Origin: Coniferiporia sulphurascens
Taxonomy: Eukaryota; Basidiomycota; Agaricomycetes; Hymenochaetales; Hymenochaetaceae
Assembly: GCA_002794785.1 (NCBI GenBank)
Contig: NBBA01000002.1
Coordinates: forward strand, 1,736,001-1,800,000
Length of the DNA: 64,000 nucleotides
Direction: 5' to 3'
This document shows positions 1-11,147 of this stretch, one piece after another. Each line of letters begins with the position of its first letter. Position 1 is the stretch's first letter. Under the pieces are notes generated by a model. That model saw only the letters and a list, made by a program, of their open reading frames with translations. It was not told the origin of the DNA and did not search any database. The translations under genes were made by a program, and so were the position numbers.

Positions 1-2
1 AT

Positions 3-1328
3 TCCGGACTTCTTCATTATCAGAAATGCGTCTATGTACCTGACAATGCTGACATTAAATGAGTAATCTTACAAATGTTCCATGACCTCCCATCATTCAG
101 ACACCCAGGTCTTTTCAAAATGTCACAGCTCATACAACAACATTACTGGTGGCCTGGACTTACAGTCTTCATCGGCAATTACATAAAAGGCTGCGCCGCC
201 TGTCAGCAGATGAAGATCAATACACATCTGACTAAGCCGCCACTTCTCCCGATCCCAGTGGATGCATCCATGCTTCCATTCCAATCAGTATCCATGGACT
301 TCATCACTGACTTACCCATCTCCAATGGCTTCGATTTGATCATGGTCATTGTAGACCATGATTCTTCCAAAGGCATCATCCTCATTCCTTGCAATAAGAC
401 AATTGATGCACTAGGAACAGTGAAGTGTTACCATGACAATGTCTACCGACGATTTGGACTCCCCAAATGCATCATCTCTGATCATGGGCCACAGTTTGCA
501 TCCCAAGTCTTCCAGACCCTTTGCACCCATCTTGGCATTAAGTCGAAGCTGTCCACCACCTATCACCCCCAGATGGACGGACAAACTGAACGAGCCAATC
601 AGGAAGTGGAGGCTTACCTATGCATTTACTGCGGCACATTGCCACATTCCTGGGCTGACTCACTTATGGACCTGGAATTCTCACACAATATCCAGACCCA
701 TTCAGTCACCAAGACATCGCCATTCACCATCATGCTCAGGTACAACCCCATACCAATTCCCTTGGTGATAGAAGATACCGATCTCCCCTCTCTCTCACAG
801 CGCCTACGCCTTCTTACATCAACCAGAAAAGAAGCGCTCACTGCCCATGACTTGGCCTGTGCCCATATGGCACATTTTGGAGCACGAGGCTTCAAACCAT
901 TCAAACTTGGTGACAAAGTTTGGTTAGAAGCCACCAATTTGCATTTCCCCAACAGGTCCCACAAATTGTCACCTAAATGGGAGGGACCATTTCCCATCAT
1001 TCAGGTACTATCACCCCTGAATTATTGCCTCAAGTTGCCAGATACATGGTGTATCCACCCCATTTTCCATGCCTCACTTCTTTCTGCTTACACAGAGACC
1101 AAGGCACATGGACCTCCATTCAGTTTACCACCACCTGACCTGATCAAAGACCAACTGGAATATGAAATTGAAGCCATCATTTCCCACAAAGGCACTGGGA
1201 ACAGAAGGTGTTTCCTAGTCAAATGGACCAGCTATCCCTCTTCCGAAAATCAATGGTTATCCAAAAACGATCTTTCACATGCTCCTGACATCCTCACTAC
1301 ATATAAAAACCTCAAAAAACTAGACTAA
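3..1328 (+). pseudogene. Chromovirus pol fragment: integrase plus chromodomain
   Basis: This is the C-terminal end of a Ty3/Gypsy polyprotein. From the codon at 3 the frame reads into a TGA at 60-62, then stays open from 75 to 1328. Visible in order are the HHCC zinc-binding region (H..H about residues 2-10, CAAC near residue 40), the DDE core (MDF about 75, SDHGPQF about 136, then Glu in QTERANQE about 172), and a C-terminal chromodomain beginning YEIEAIISHKG and including FLVKW (about residues 365-390). The chromodomain marks a chromovirus, whose integrase is targeted to modified histones. The minus-strand copy at 5306-6730 is a diverged homologue and has no stop at the position of the 60-62 TGA. 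A GAG-PRO-RT portion is expected to the left of the window. Not functional as it stands. Confidence 0.93.
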
Positions 1329-3717
1329 ACTTGCTCCATCCACTCTACTACTTTTCCCCTTACATCACCACCACCTACATCACCACCCACAACCACCTCT
1401 GGTATCTCACCATTGTTATACCCAGAGGACTCTTTATATTCATCTACACCCTCACTATCACAACTCACCCTCACCCTCGCCACTCACCCCGCCTTTGCCT
1501 CCCTATCATCAATCCTCGACCCACTACTCCACCACTACCACTACAAGCCCCACCAACCGTCCACCACCGCAAATACCAACCCCACCGAGCTACTCCCACC
1601 CACCAGGACATTCTCAACCAACTCCAATGGACCTTCCCTGCAGATTTTCCGCACACCACCACGTCTCAAACATAGAATTCGAAATCAAGCAAGCAGAAAT
1701 CGAGCTAAGTTGTACCAACCCTCCTACTGTCAACCTCCTTCTTCACCTCACCAAACTACACAACCAGGCCGTGATTCACCATGAACTCACTGTTACATTT
1801 TTACTTTGTTTTCCCTTATTTACACTGACTCACTTCCTCTTCATCATCACCAGTCAGCATAACTCCCCCACCTCTCCATGTTGCACCACAATGACATCTC
1901 ATTGTGTCATCCTTACTCACCCCCACTCTAGTACACTATGATGATGCCTTATTGCATCATCATGGACACCATCTGCTTACTGATAGTTCTATGTCATTCC
2001 ATGACCTTCCATAGCCATGTAAACCATCCCTGACCACCCACTACAGTAGCAAACACATAGAGTAGTATAAAAGGCATGTAAAGTTGATAAGCACAAGCCC
2101 TAAGCTTGTGCTCTTTGTTCATACAAGCCCATTCTATGTGCCTTGACAGCTACTGCATGCTTTAACCAGTCAATCGCCTCTTTGTCATAACCCAACACCA
2201 TCAAGGAAGACACCACGTATCATCATTGATCAGGAAGCCCCTCCGATGATCAACTTCGCTAACAGCATCAGGAAGCACTGACGCCAACCACTCAATTAAA
2301 CGACATCAGGAACCCCCATTGTCAATCACCCACATCCAGCTGAGCTTAACACTCGCACTCCAGGCCCAACTCATCGAACACCGCCTCCAAGTACTGTCAC
2401 TGACAACAATGGGCCCAGCTCATCCACCACCAACTTCCAACACAGCCCTGCTGCCTTACTCCCCTACCAGCATGAACAATCCTTCAATAGGTCCTTGCCT
2501 CAGCGGACCTGGAACCAGATGTCAACCAGATCCTGGCGTCACATCCACGAGTCTGCCAGATCAGTAGGATGAGAAACCGTCTCAGGGCAGTAGAGGACAT
2601 GCAGCGCATTGCATGGCATGCTCAAGAGCTAATGGAGAATCTTGAGTCTCGCATTAATCTCTTGGTCGATGATCTCAGAATTCTCTGAAACACAGATTAT
2701 GAGTCCCTTGAGGAGGAAGGCGTCCACACAGCCATCCTCAGTCTGCACCCTCAAGCGCACCTTTACAGGCCCCCGGCAACCCCTACTCTTGTCCCCACTG
2801 TCCCACCGACTCCCATCATCACCCGCTGCCAATCAACGGTGATCCAAACTGAACCACACCCCATACCTCCGCCAAACTCGACTCAGTCATCATCCTCATC
2901 ATCCTTGCATGCCCCCTGCTTCGCCTGCAGCAGCACTGCACACAACACCTATGTGTGCGATCAATCCATCTGCCCCTGGTGCGACACCACTGCTCCCAGA
3001 CATGCACTGTGTGACTGCCCCAACATGGGTTTCAGAGTCGACCAAACCCTGGTAATGGACAAAAATCAGCCACCAGCACCACCCAACAGGGAACACCTCA
3101 CCACCAGGGGGGCCCGCCTTCTTGTGCAACGGTTCATCGACGACATTGTCGTCCAGATCTGCGAAAACCACAACAACGAGGAACGGCATGACACCCAAAT
3201 GGAGGAGGTAGATATGGGGTCCAACAATGACAACCTTTCCAATTAGGGGGATCCTAGTCCATAATGACATTAAACTAGTGTTGGTCCGCAATGACCCTAA
3301 ACTACTAACTCCTGGGCACAACCTTAAAAGGCCCACCAGTGTGTTTTCCTCTTCATTTTTGACACCCACTTCTCTGCTTGTTATCATCTTTGTTGGCAGT
3401 TTGCCTTTTCCTTATTGTTTATTGGCCTTTACTTGGCTGTTATAGGTGTCTATGACTCCTCACCCTAAGGCTAGGGATCATTCTTGCACCCATTTTCTCT
3501 GGTCACCCTGTCTCTGACATTATATCATTAATCCTGGGGGGGCTCTGAGATTAGGTACCAAAGGGTGTGGTAACAGACCCTGTGGTGAGATTAGTATTAC
3601 ACTTAAAGACCTGCTAATCTGGCTTTTTCATAAACCTGGGGTTTTAACTTATTCCCCCTTTATGTCTCAACTTTATTTTGACAATTCGGTGACTTGTTGA
3701 TCCTAACAGGGAGGCAA
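1329..3717 (+). other. 3' region of the plus chromovirus with a degenerate third ORF and polypurine tract
   Basis: This lies between the pol stop (1328) and the 3' LTR (3718) and is interrupted by a single LTR at 1791-2351. It corresponds to the third ORF of the minus element (4607-5269). Shared points are an early hydrophobic stretch (LWYLTIVIPRG near 1400-1430) and a conserved end reading MGSNNDNLSN followed by TAG at 3244-3246. Frame changes break the ORF. One stretch (2839-3246) carries Cys/His pairs (CFAC..H..C, CPWC..H..CDC) that resemble a zinc-binding module and are not seen in the minus copy. From 3250 to 3704 nothing coding is visible. The sequence AACAGGGAGGCAA at 3705-3717 directly abuts the LTR and is the plus-strand-priming polypurine tract; the minus element has the same tract. 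Confidence 0.7.
1791..2351 (+). mobile_element. Solo LTR A (chromovirus family)
   Basis: A 561-bp LTR starting TGTTACATT and ending GCTTAACA, inserted in the 3' region of the plus chromovirus. The flanking pentamers CTCAC (1786-1790) and CTCGC (2352-2356) are a 5-bp target duplication with one transition. The LTR holds a TATA box (GTATAAAAGG near 2067), the R-region palindrome AGCACAAGC-CCTAA-GCTTGTGCT and three AGGAAGCCCC-like repeats near the 3' end. It is CpG-poor compared with the LTRs at 8188 or 9321, which suggests an older insertion. No internal sequence remains, so it arose by LTR-LTR recombination. Confidence 0.92.
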
Positions 3718-3874
3718 TGTTACATTTTTACTTTGTTTTCCCTTATTTATGCTGACTCACTTCCTCTTCATCATCACCAGTCAGCATAACTCCCCCATCT
3801 CTCTATATTACACCATGATGACACCTTATTGTGTCATCCTTACTCACCCCCACTCTATTACACCATGATGACAC
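3718..3874 (+). mobile_element. 3' LTR of the plus chromovirus, left piece (B)
   Basis: The first 157 bp of an LTR, TGTTACATTTTTACTTTG onward, directly after the polypurine tract. It stops at CCATGATGACAC, where the minus-strand element begins. The missing remainder is found at 11679-12085 in the same orientation. Confidence 0.92.
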
Positions 3875-4383
3875 TGTTAAGCTCAATGGTTACACAGGGA
3901 TCGACGTTGGGGCTTCCTGATTGTCGAGAACAGTGGTGATGGCAGCAGGGCTTCCTGATGCTGGTTGTGAGGTGGATCAATGTTGGGGCTTCCAGATCAT
4001 TGCTAAGTACGCAGTAGTCTTCTTAGAGGAGTCAGGTTATGACAAAGTAGCAGTTGACTAGGTGGGGCACTCAGTAGCTGGTGAGGCACAGTATTGGGCT
4101 TGTGCTATCAACTTTACAGGCTTATATGCTACTCTATGCATTTGCTACTGTAGTTGCTTGTATGCAGTTGTTTACATGTCATGGAAGGTCATGGAAACAC
4201 AAGGAACATATCAGTAAGCCAAGCACGTCATGATGGTGTGATATGGCATCATCATGGTGTCTTATGGTGTGCTATGACATATGGGGGAGCAATGAGGAGA
4301 AATGGGGGAGTGGTGCTGACAGGTGATGACAAAGAGGGAATGAGTCAGTGCCATGAGGTGGAAGGTAAAGGAAAAATGTAACA
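3875..4383 (-). mobile_element. 3' LTR of the minus chromovirus (C)
   Basis: A 509-bp LTR reading TGTTAAGCTC on the plus strand and ending TGTAACA at 4383, next to the polypurine tract. Compared with its partner at 11161-11678 it lacks about 31 bp that hold the R palindrome. The deletion lies between two copies of GGGCTTGT, so replication slippage or recombination is likely. Other differences from its partner are mostly C/T and G/A transitions at former CpG sites. Confidence 0.92.
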
Positions 4384-4396
4384 TTGCCTCCCTGTT
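4384..4396 (-). promoter_or_regulatory. Polypurine tract of the minus chromovirus
   Basis: On the minus strand this reads AACAGGGAGGCAA and ends exactly at the LTR start (TGTTAC). The plus element has the identical tract at 3705-3717. This is the expected primer site for plus-strand DNA synthesis. Confidence 0.8.
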
Positions 4397-4606
4397 AGGA
4401 TCGACAAGTCACCAAATTGTCACAATAAAATAAAAGAAACAAGAAATGGCGTTCAGCCAAGAAGGGCGATAACAGATAGGGAAGTGGGTGTAAAAAAAAA
4501 ATCTAGAAAACACACTGTTAGGCAGTTTAAGGTCATGCCTGGGAGTAGTAGTTTAGGGTTGTTTGCAGACCAACACTAGTTTTCTGTCATTGCGGACTTG
4601 AATCCT

Positions 4607-5269
4607 CTAGCTAGAGGGGTCATTGTCATTGGGACCTTTGTCCATGTTGTCAGCATCTGTGGGTTTCTTTGTAACCCTTGGTGGTGTGGCTGGTGGCGAG
4701 GGTACTTCGAGTTGGAGGCATTGTTCCTGAATGGCACAATCCGCTTCAAGCCTGAGTTCATATTGTCAATATGCCTGTTCATGGAGATCGGCAATGCATA
4801 GGAGAGCTTCAGGGGTTGGGAAGTTGTCGGCATCAAATTGGAGTGCTGGGAATTGTGGCAAAGTGTGGATTATGGGGTCAGTTGTGTCAGGATCAGTGGC
4901 AAAAATAGCATCTCAGAGGGTGTCGATTTGTTGAGCGGCTAGGATGGGTGTGGGGAATTGGTGGTTGGTAGACGAGATCAGGATGGCTGGAGCAGGTTGG
5001 GCGGTGTTGTTCCGGAAACACCGGTTGAGGGTGGCTAGAGCCATGTGTTCCAGAGGAGTGATGCTTGGGTCAGAAAGGACGATAGTGGTGAGGGCTTCCA
5101 CCCCTTGCTCAGTTGCGGGGCGGGTCATAGGTGGGTGCAGGTCGTGTGGGCAGTGGTGGGGAATGATGGGAACACAGGTGCAGAGGTAGATGAAAACGAT
5201 GATGCCAGTGGGAATGGTAACACCGAGATACCAGATGTGGGAGTGGTTGGTGATGAAAAGAGTGGGCAT
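4607..5269 (-). pseudogene. Third ORF of the chromovirus (env position), unknown function
   Basis: The frame starts with ATG at 5269, only 36 nt after the pol stop (5306-5308), and ends with TAG at 4607-4609, about 210 nt before the polypurine tract. It has 220 codons with two in-frame TGA stops (4913-4915 and 4766-4768). Near the N-terminus is a hydrophobic run (IWYLGVTIPTGIIVFIYL, about residues 12-29) that could span a membrane. The rest is Pro/Thr-rich and the C-terminus is acidic (KGPNDNDPSS). The plus element has a degenerate homologue. I recognise no known family. It could be an env-like or accessory ORF, or the remains of a longer pol tail. Conservation of the two ends between diverged copies suggests it was once selected. 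Confidence 0.55.
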
Positions 5270-5305
5270 GATAGTAAGGTGGGGGGGGAAACAATTGAAG
5301 GGCGG

Positions 5306-8182
5306 TTAGGTGATGTTTTTGAGGTTTTTATAAGTTTCTAGGATGTCAGGAGTGTGTGCCAGGTCTTTTTTGGTGAGCCATTGGTTCTCCGACGAAGGGT
5401 AACCCATCCATTTGACAAGGAATCACCGTCTGTTCCCAGCACCTTTGTGTGAGATGATGGCCTCGATTTCATATTCCTGCTGATCATCAATAAGATCAGG
5501 AGGTGGTTGACTAAATGGGGAACCATGCACTTCAGCTTCTGTGTATGCTGATAGCAGTGAGGCATGGAAAACAGGGTGTATGTGCCATGCATCCGGCAAT
5601 TTGAGGCGATAGTTCAGGGGTGACAATACCTGAACAATGGGAAATGGTCCCTCCTGCTTAGGTGACAATTTGCGAGATCGATTGGGGAAATGCAAGTTTG
5701 TGGCTTCCAGCCACACTTTGTTGCCTAACTTGAATGGTTTGAATCCATGTGCACCAAATCGGGCCATATGGGCATGGGCTAAGTCATGTGTGGCGAGCAC
5801 TTCTTTACGGATTGATGTAAGAAGCCACAAACATTGCGAGAGTGACGGCAGATCTGAGTCTTCAATCACAGATGGGATTGGGATGGGGTTATACCCGAGC
5901 ATGATGGTGAACAGTGTTGTCTTTGTCACTGAGTGGGTCTGGATGTTATGCAAGAACTCCAGGTCCGTTAGGGAGTCCGCCCAGGAATGAGGTGAGGTGC
6001 CGCAATAAATGCGCAAGTATGCTTCAACTTCCTGGTTGGTATGTTCAGTTTGGCCATCAGTTTGGGGGTGATACACAGTAGACAGTTTGGATTTAATCCC
6101 AAGGCATTTGCACAGGGTCTGGAAAACTAGTGATGCAAATTGAGGTCCACAGTCCGAGATTATGCATTTGGGGAGTCCAAAACATCGGTAGACATTGTCA
6201 TGGTATGCTTTTGCTGTACCCAGAGCGTCGATTGTCTTGTTACATGGGATGAGGACGATGCCTTTGGATGAGTCATGATCCACTACAATCATTATTGAGT
6301 TGTATCCATTAGAGATGGGTAGGTCCATTATAAAGTCCATTGACACAGATTGGAAAGGCAGCATCGATGCGTCCGCAGGTATCGGTAGTAGTGGGGGCTT
6401 GGTTGGGTGCATGTTGATTTTCATCTGTTGACACGCAGCGCATCCTTTGACATAGTTCCCCACAAAGACAGTTAGGCTGGGCCACCAATAGTGTTGTTGC
6501 ACTAATTGGGAGGTTTTGAATAACCCTGGATGGCCAAACAATGGGAGGTCATGGAACATTTGCAAGATTTCATGTTTGATTCCTGCATTGTCTGGTACAT
6601 AGACCCATTTCTGGTAGTGGAGGAGACCGGAATCAATGGTCCAGTCATCAAGAGAGAAGCGGAAAGGAGACGGAATTTTTAGTGCCTGTGCATCCTGGAT
6701 TGTTTTCACAAATGAGTCACCTTCCTGCACATCTCAAATACGGTTCTGGAGATCGACATTGATTGTCCCGATAAATAACATATCTGGTAACATAATACAT
6801 TCTTCCAGTGGTTCTTCACCATGATCAGGGCGTCTAGATAGTGCATCAGCGCCAGGGATAGATGTTCCTGGGCAATGGGTGATTGCACAATTGAATTGGG
6901 ATAGGAAAAGATTCCATCATGATTGTCTTGGGGTTGAGCGTCTTTCAGAGCGGAAATATGAAAGGTTCTTGTGGTCGCACCAGATCGTGGTAGTATGCAG
7001 GTTGCCAAGTAGATAATGGCGCCAAGCTTCGAGGCCACATGTAATGCCAAGAAGTTCTCTGTCATAGACTTCATAGCGCTGTTGAGCAGGTCCAAACGTT
7101 TTGGAAATATATCCGCAAGGTTGTAGATCACCATTTGAGTTTGACTGATAGAGGATGGCACCAGATGTGACCTCGGATGCATCTGTTTCGAGAATAAACG
7201 GTTTGGTGGGATCAGGTATGAGTAAGGCCAGTTTGTCAAGGAAAATTGTTTTGAGTTTAGTAAATGCTTGGTCTCATTCAGGTGTCCATTTCCACAGTTT
7301 GTTGGTGCAGGTAAGCTCATTAAGCAGGTACACGATATCCGAGAAGCTGGGGATGAAACATCTGTAATAGTTACAGAATCCCATAAAGCTTCAAAGCTGT
7401 TTGACAGTACATGGGGTGGGCCAATTGGCAATGCCAGCGAGTTTGACAGGGTCCATGTGGATGTTATCCAGTGTAATGATCATTCCCAGAAATTTGATGC
7501 ATTGTACCCTGAAGAGACACTTCTCCAGTTTGCAGTAGAGATTGTTTGCAGCACATATGTCAAGGACATGGCAGGTACACTGATAAAGTTCTTCCATTGA
7601 GTTAGCCAGGATGAGTACATCATCCATGTAAATCATCATCCCATCTTCAAGAATTACAAAGTGGAATGTGTCATCCATGAAAGCTTGGAATGTGGCTGGT
7701 GAGTTGCATAAGCCAAAGAACATGACGGTTGGTTCGAATAGGCCTCAAGGAGTTTTAAAAGTGGCTTTCCACTGATCACCATCTTTTATCTGAATGTTAT
7801 TGTAGCCAGAGTGGAGGTCAAGTTTCGTAAAATACTTGGCTCCCTTGAGTTTGTCCATGAGATCACTGATCAGGGGTAATGGGTACGCATTCTTGATGGT
7901 TCCCTCATTAAGGGCTCAGTAGTCTTGGGATCTGCGAAGGCTGGTGTCCTTCTTCCCAACAAAGAAGAAAGGAGATGCCATAGGTGACTTGGATGGGCAG
8001 ATGTATCCTTTGCGAAGGTTTTCATCTAGGAACTCATCGAGTGCTGCCAGTTCTTTGGGTGCCAGTGGATAGACTTTACAGTCGCATGGTACAAAATCAG
8101 GTTTGAGATTGATAGCATGGTCATATGGTCTGGAGATCAGGAATTGTTCCACGGATTTCTTGTGGAAGATGTTGAGGTACTG
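5306..8182 (-). pseudogene. Chromovirus pol: reverse transcriptase, RNase H, integrase, chromodomain
   Basis: Read right to left, the RT begins near 8180 with [16 protein letters not shown], a typical N-terminal palm segment ([15 protein letters not shown], then [13 protein letters not shown] and [13 protein letters not shown]), followed by FGLCNSPATFQ and the catalytic YMDD at about 7625. RNase H follows (ETDAS, DREL, then HCPGTSIPGADALSRR). The integrase has the HHCC zinc region, MDFIMDLP, SDCGPQF and QTEHTNQE. The chromodomain ends the protein at a TAA (5306-5308). In-frame TGA codons occur at 7916, 7745, 7391, 7274, 6917, 6734 and 5423; most sit where relatives have Arg, as expected from CGA to TGA. 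The LTR at 8188-8745 separates this part from the protease. Confidence 0.93.
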
Positions 8183-8187
8183 GTGGT

Positions 8188-8745
8188 TGTTACAATTTTC
8201 CTTTACTTTCCCTTATTGCGCTGACTCACTTCCTCTTCGTCATCATCAGTCAGCGCAACTCCCCCATTTCTTTGCCTTACTCATCCTTATTCGCCTTGCG
8301 CCATAAGACGCCATGATGATGCCTTATTGCACCATCATGACGTGCTTTGCTTACTGATACCTTCAACTGTATTACCAAGACAGTCCTTGGGTTTCCATGA
8401 CCTTCCATAGCCATGTAAACATACTAATACACGACCCTACAGTAGCAAACACATAGAGTAGTATATAAGCATGTAATTTCAGTAGCACAAGCCCTAAGCT
8501 TGTGCTCTTTGTTCATACAAGCCCATTATCTGCTACCACCAGTCTACTGTGTGCCCCTTGGCCATTAGTCGCTTCGTCGTAACCCGACTCGCTATAGAAG
8601 CCTACCACGTCCACATCGCCGATCAGGAAGCCCCATCGACGATCACCCTCGACTTACGACATCTAGGAAGCCCCGTTGCCGTACCATCAGTTCCGATGAT
8701 CAGGAAGCCCCGACATCGATCACCGCGTAACCATTGAGCTTAACA
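8188..8745 (+). mobile_element. Solo LTR D inside the minus chromovirus
   Basis: A 558-bp LTR from TGTTACAATTTTCC to TTAACA, flanked by a perfect 5-bp target duplication GTGGT (8183-8187 and 8746-8750). It separates protease from RT of the host element, and the frame continues across once it and one GTGGT are ignored. It contains a TATA box (GTATATAAGC near 8460), the R palindrome at about 8483-8505, and three AGGAAGCCCC repeats. It is CpG-rich and therefore younger than its host. Confidence 0.95.
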
Positions 8746-9216
8746 GTGGTATTCAGGTGGAATCATCTTTTCCACAGGTTTCATTTCTTTAACCTGTTCC
8801 TGAGCAAGTGTGGTAGTGGTGGTGACCTTTGTGATAGAGATAGTGCCTCTGTTCCAATCAATAACCAGGTTGTGGTTCTTAAACCACGGTAGGCCAAGGA
8901 TGATATCTTCCTTGCCTAGGGATGTCACAAGAAACTTGGTAGGGGCTGATTTCCCTTCAATGTGAACCAATCACCATGTGTATTTGGTGATGGTTCCATG
9001 CTCATTGGTGGATCCATCTGCATTAAGAACAGTAATGGGACGGGCAAGCATTCGCGTCAGTATGCGATGCTTGATGACGAATTTGGCATCAATAAACTGG
9101 CCTTCTGCACCAGAATCGATGAGTGCATTGGTGGGGACAGTTTTGTCATAAACAATCATAGAAATTGGGATCTTCATTGTGGGGAGCAAGGGATCGGAAT
9201 TTACAATTGGAGACAT
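8746..9216 (-). pseudogene. Chromovirus aspartic protease region
   Basis: The retropepsin motif LIDSGAEGQFID is visible about 35 residues after the ATG at 9216. An ILGLPWF motif follows near 8900, typical of the second flap region in Gypsy proteases. A TGA at 8971-8973 interrupts the frame. The part left of it continues to PEYH at the solo LTR border (8746). The frame lies -1 relative to gag and overlaps the end of gag, so pol was probably made by -1 frameshifting or reinitiation. Confidence 0.88.
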
Positions 9217-9320
9217 GGTAACAGGAAGACTTAGTGTCTGTCTAATCTTCCTCCTTAATAACCCTGCTTATCCAGGATGTCGAAAATTTCGTCTTTCTTC
9301 GTCTCATTGAACTGGCTAAG

Positions 9321-9881
9321 TGTTAAGCTCAACGGTTACGCGGTGATCGACGTCGGGGCTTCCTGATCGTCGGAACTGATGTACGGCAACGGGGCTTCCT
9401 AGATGTCGTAATTCGAGGGATGATCGTCGATGGGGCTTCCTGATTGGCGATGTGGACGCGGTAGGCTTCTTAGAGCAAGTCGGGTTACGACGAAGCGACT
9501 AGTGGCCAAGAGGCACACTGTAGACTGATGGTAGCAGATAATGGGCTTGTATGAACAAAGAGCACAAGCTTAGGGCTTGTGCTACTGAAGTTACATGCTT
9601 ATATGCTACTCTATGTGTTTGCTACTGTAGCGACTTGGTTAGGTGTGTTTACCAGCCTAATGGAAGGTCATGGAAACTCAAGGAGTGCCTTGGTAATACA
9701 AGTATGGTGATCAGTAAGCAAAGCACGTCATGATGGTGCAATAAGGCGTCATCATGGCGTCTTATGGCATAAGGCGAATAAGGATGAGTAAGGTAGGGGA
9801 ATGGGAGAGTTGCGCTGACTGATGATGACGAAGAGGAAGAGAGTCAGCGCAATAAGGGAGAGTAAAGGAAAAATTGTAACA
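9321..9881 (-). mobile_element. Solo LTR E inside gag, with 15-bp flanking duplication
   Basis: A 561-bp LTR of the same family in minus orientation (TGTTAAGCTC to TTGTAACA on the plus strand). It is flanked by a perfect 15-bp direct repeat ATTGAACTGGCTAAG at 9306-9320 and 9882-9896. The gag frame needs only one copy (LSQFN), so this is a true duplication made on insertion. Its length is unlike the 5-bp duplications of the other LTRs here. CpG-rich, so relatively young. Confidence 0.93.
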
Positions 9882-11147
9882 ATTGAACTGGCTAAGCAGT
9901 TTGCAAATGTTCGCAGCAATGAATTTGGGAGAGGTGTTCTCCAGGGTTGGCTCGGGTGTTTCAATGATGGGGAATGCATTATCGATGGTGCAGACCATGT
10001 GTGGTTGGCTGGGTCCGTGCTAGTACCTGGTACAGTCATGAGCATTGTGGCCTTTCTCTCTGCAGGCAAGACAATGTCCTTTGTGTAAACACTTGGCATG
10101 TTCTTCCTCCGAGAGGCATGGTGGGCAGTTGGTAGAGTTAACCTGTGTATTACACTGGTTAGCCTGTCCCTGTTGGTGCTGCTGATTGTTCCCAAAGTTA
10201 TGGAAATGGTTTTCTTGTTTAATGGGTGTCTGGCCTGGGCCACGGAGGGCCTTGATGTGGTTGTAGACTGCGTCCTGTCGAGATGCCGCTTGGTACCATT
10301 CATCGATGGTTGTGGGTGGTTTATTGTTGGACAGGACTCGTGCTAGGAGCCCATGCTTGAGGCCTTTCTCGTAGATGGGGACAAGGTTGTTGTTGCCTGA
10401 CATTCCAGCTCAAGTGACAAGGGATTGGAAATGACTGTTATAGTCATCTGCTGATCCAGTCTGTTGGAGGTTCATGATCTCCTGGGAGGCTTCGGCAACA
10501 TCATCAGTGGTGATGAAGGCATTTTTGAAGTTGCATTTGAAGTCGCCCCAAGTCCCATACCCGACGATGGTGGTAAGGATGTTGCCGCTTTTGTCTTTGG
10601 TGAACACTGATGCCATGGTTTCGCGGTTAATGGCCCAGTCCCCAGCAGTTCCTGTCTGCATGTAGGAGAGGACAAAGTTTATCTTAAGCTCATCGGTGGT
10701 GTAGACATGGCAATTTATGTGGAGGTATGCTTCACAGCTGGATAGGAAGTGTCTGGTGTATTTGCAGTCCCTGTCAAAGATGTTGGAACAGGCAAGATTG
10801 ATCTCTTTGGGTGTGGGTGAGTTGGATGACATATCAGACAAATTGTCTGGTTCTGGTGTGCGGGTGCGGGGAAAGCGAGTACGGTAATCAGGTACGTTGG
10901 CTGCGAATGTGATACGGGCGTCATCTGTGTTGTTGGCTTTGGCCCACTGGTAATCTCCATGCTCATTCTGGAGCCAGGTGTAGTAGTCATATTCAGTGTT
11001 TGAGTTCGGCTGTTTCTTTTTGAAACACTTGAGTTCGTGGTCCCAAGTGGTGCCGACGATTTGAAGAATGGGGAAAGGGGCTTTGGTAGACAGGTTGGGC
11101 AGAGGGTTGGTGCTTGGATGTTGGATACATCAGCAAAAAAAATGGGA

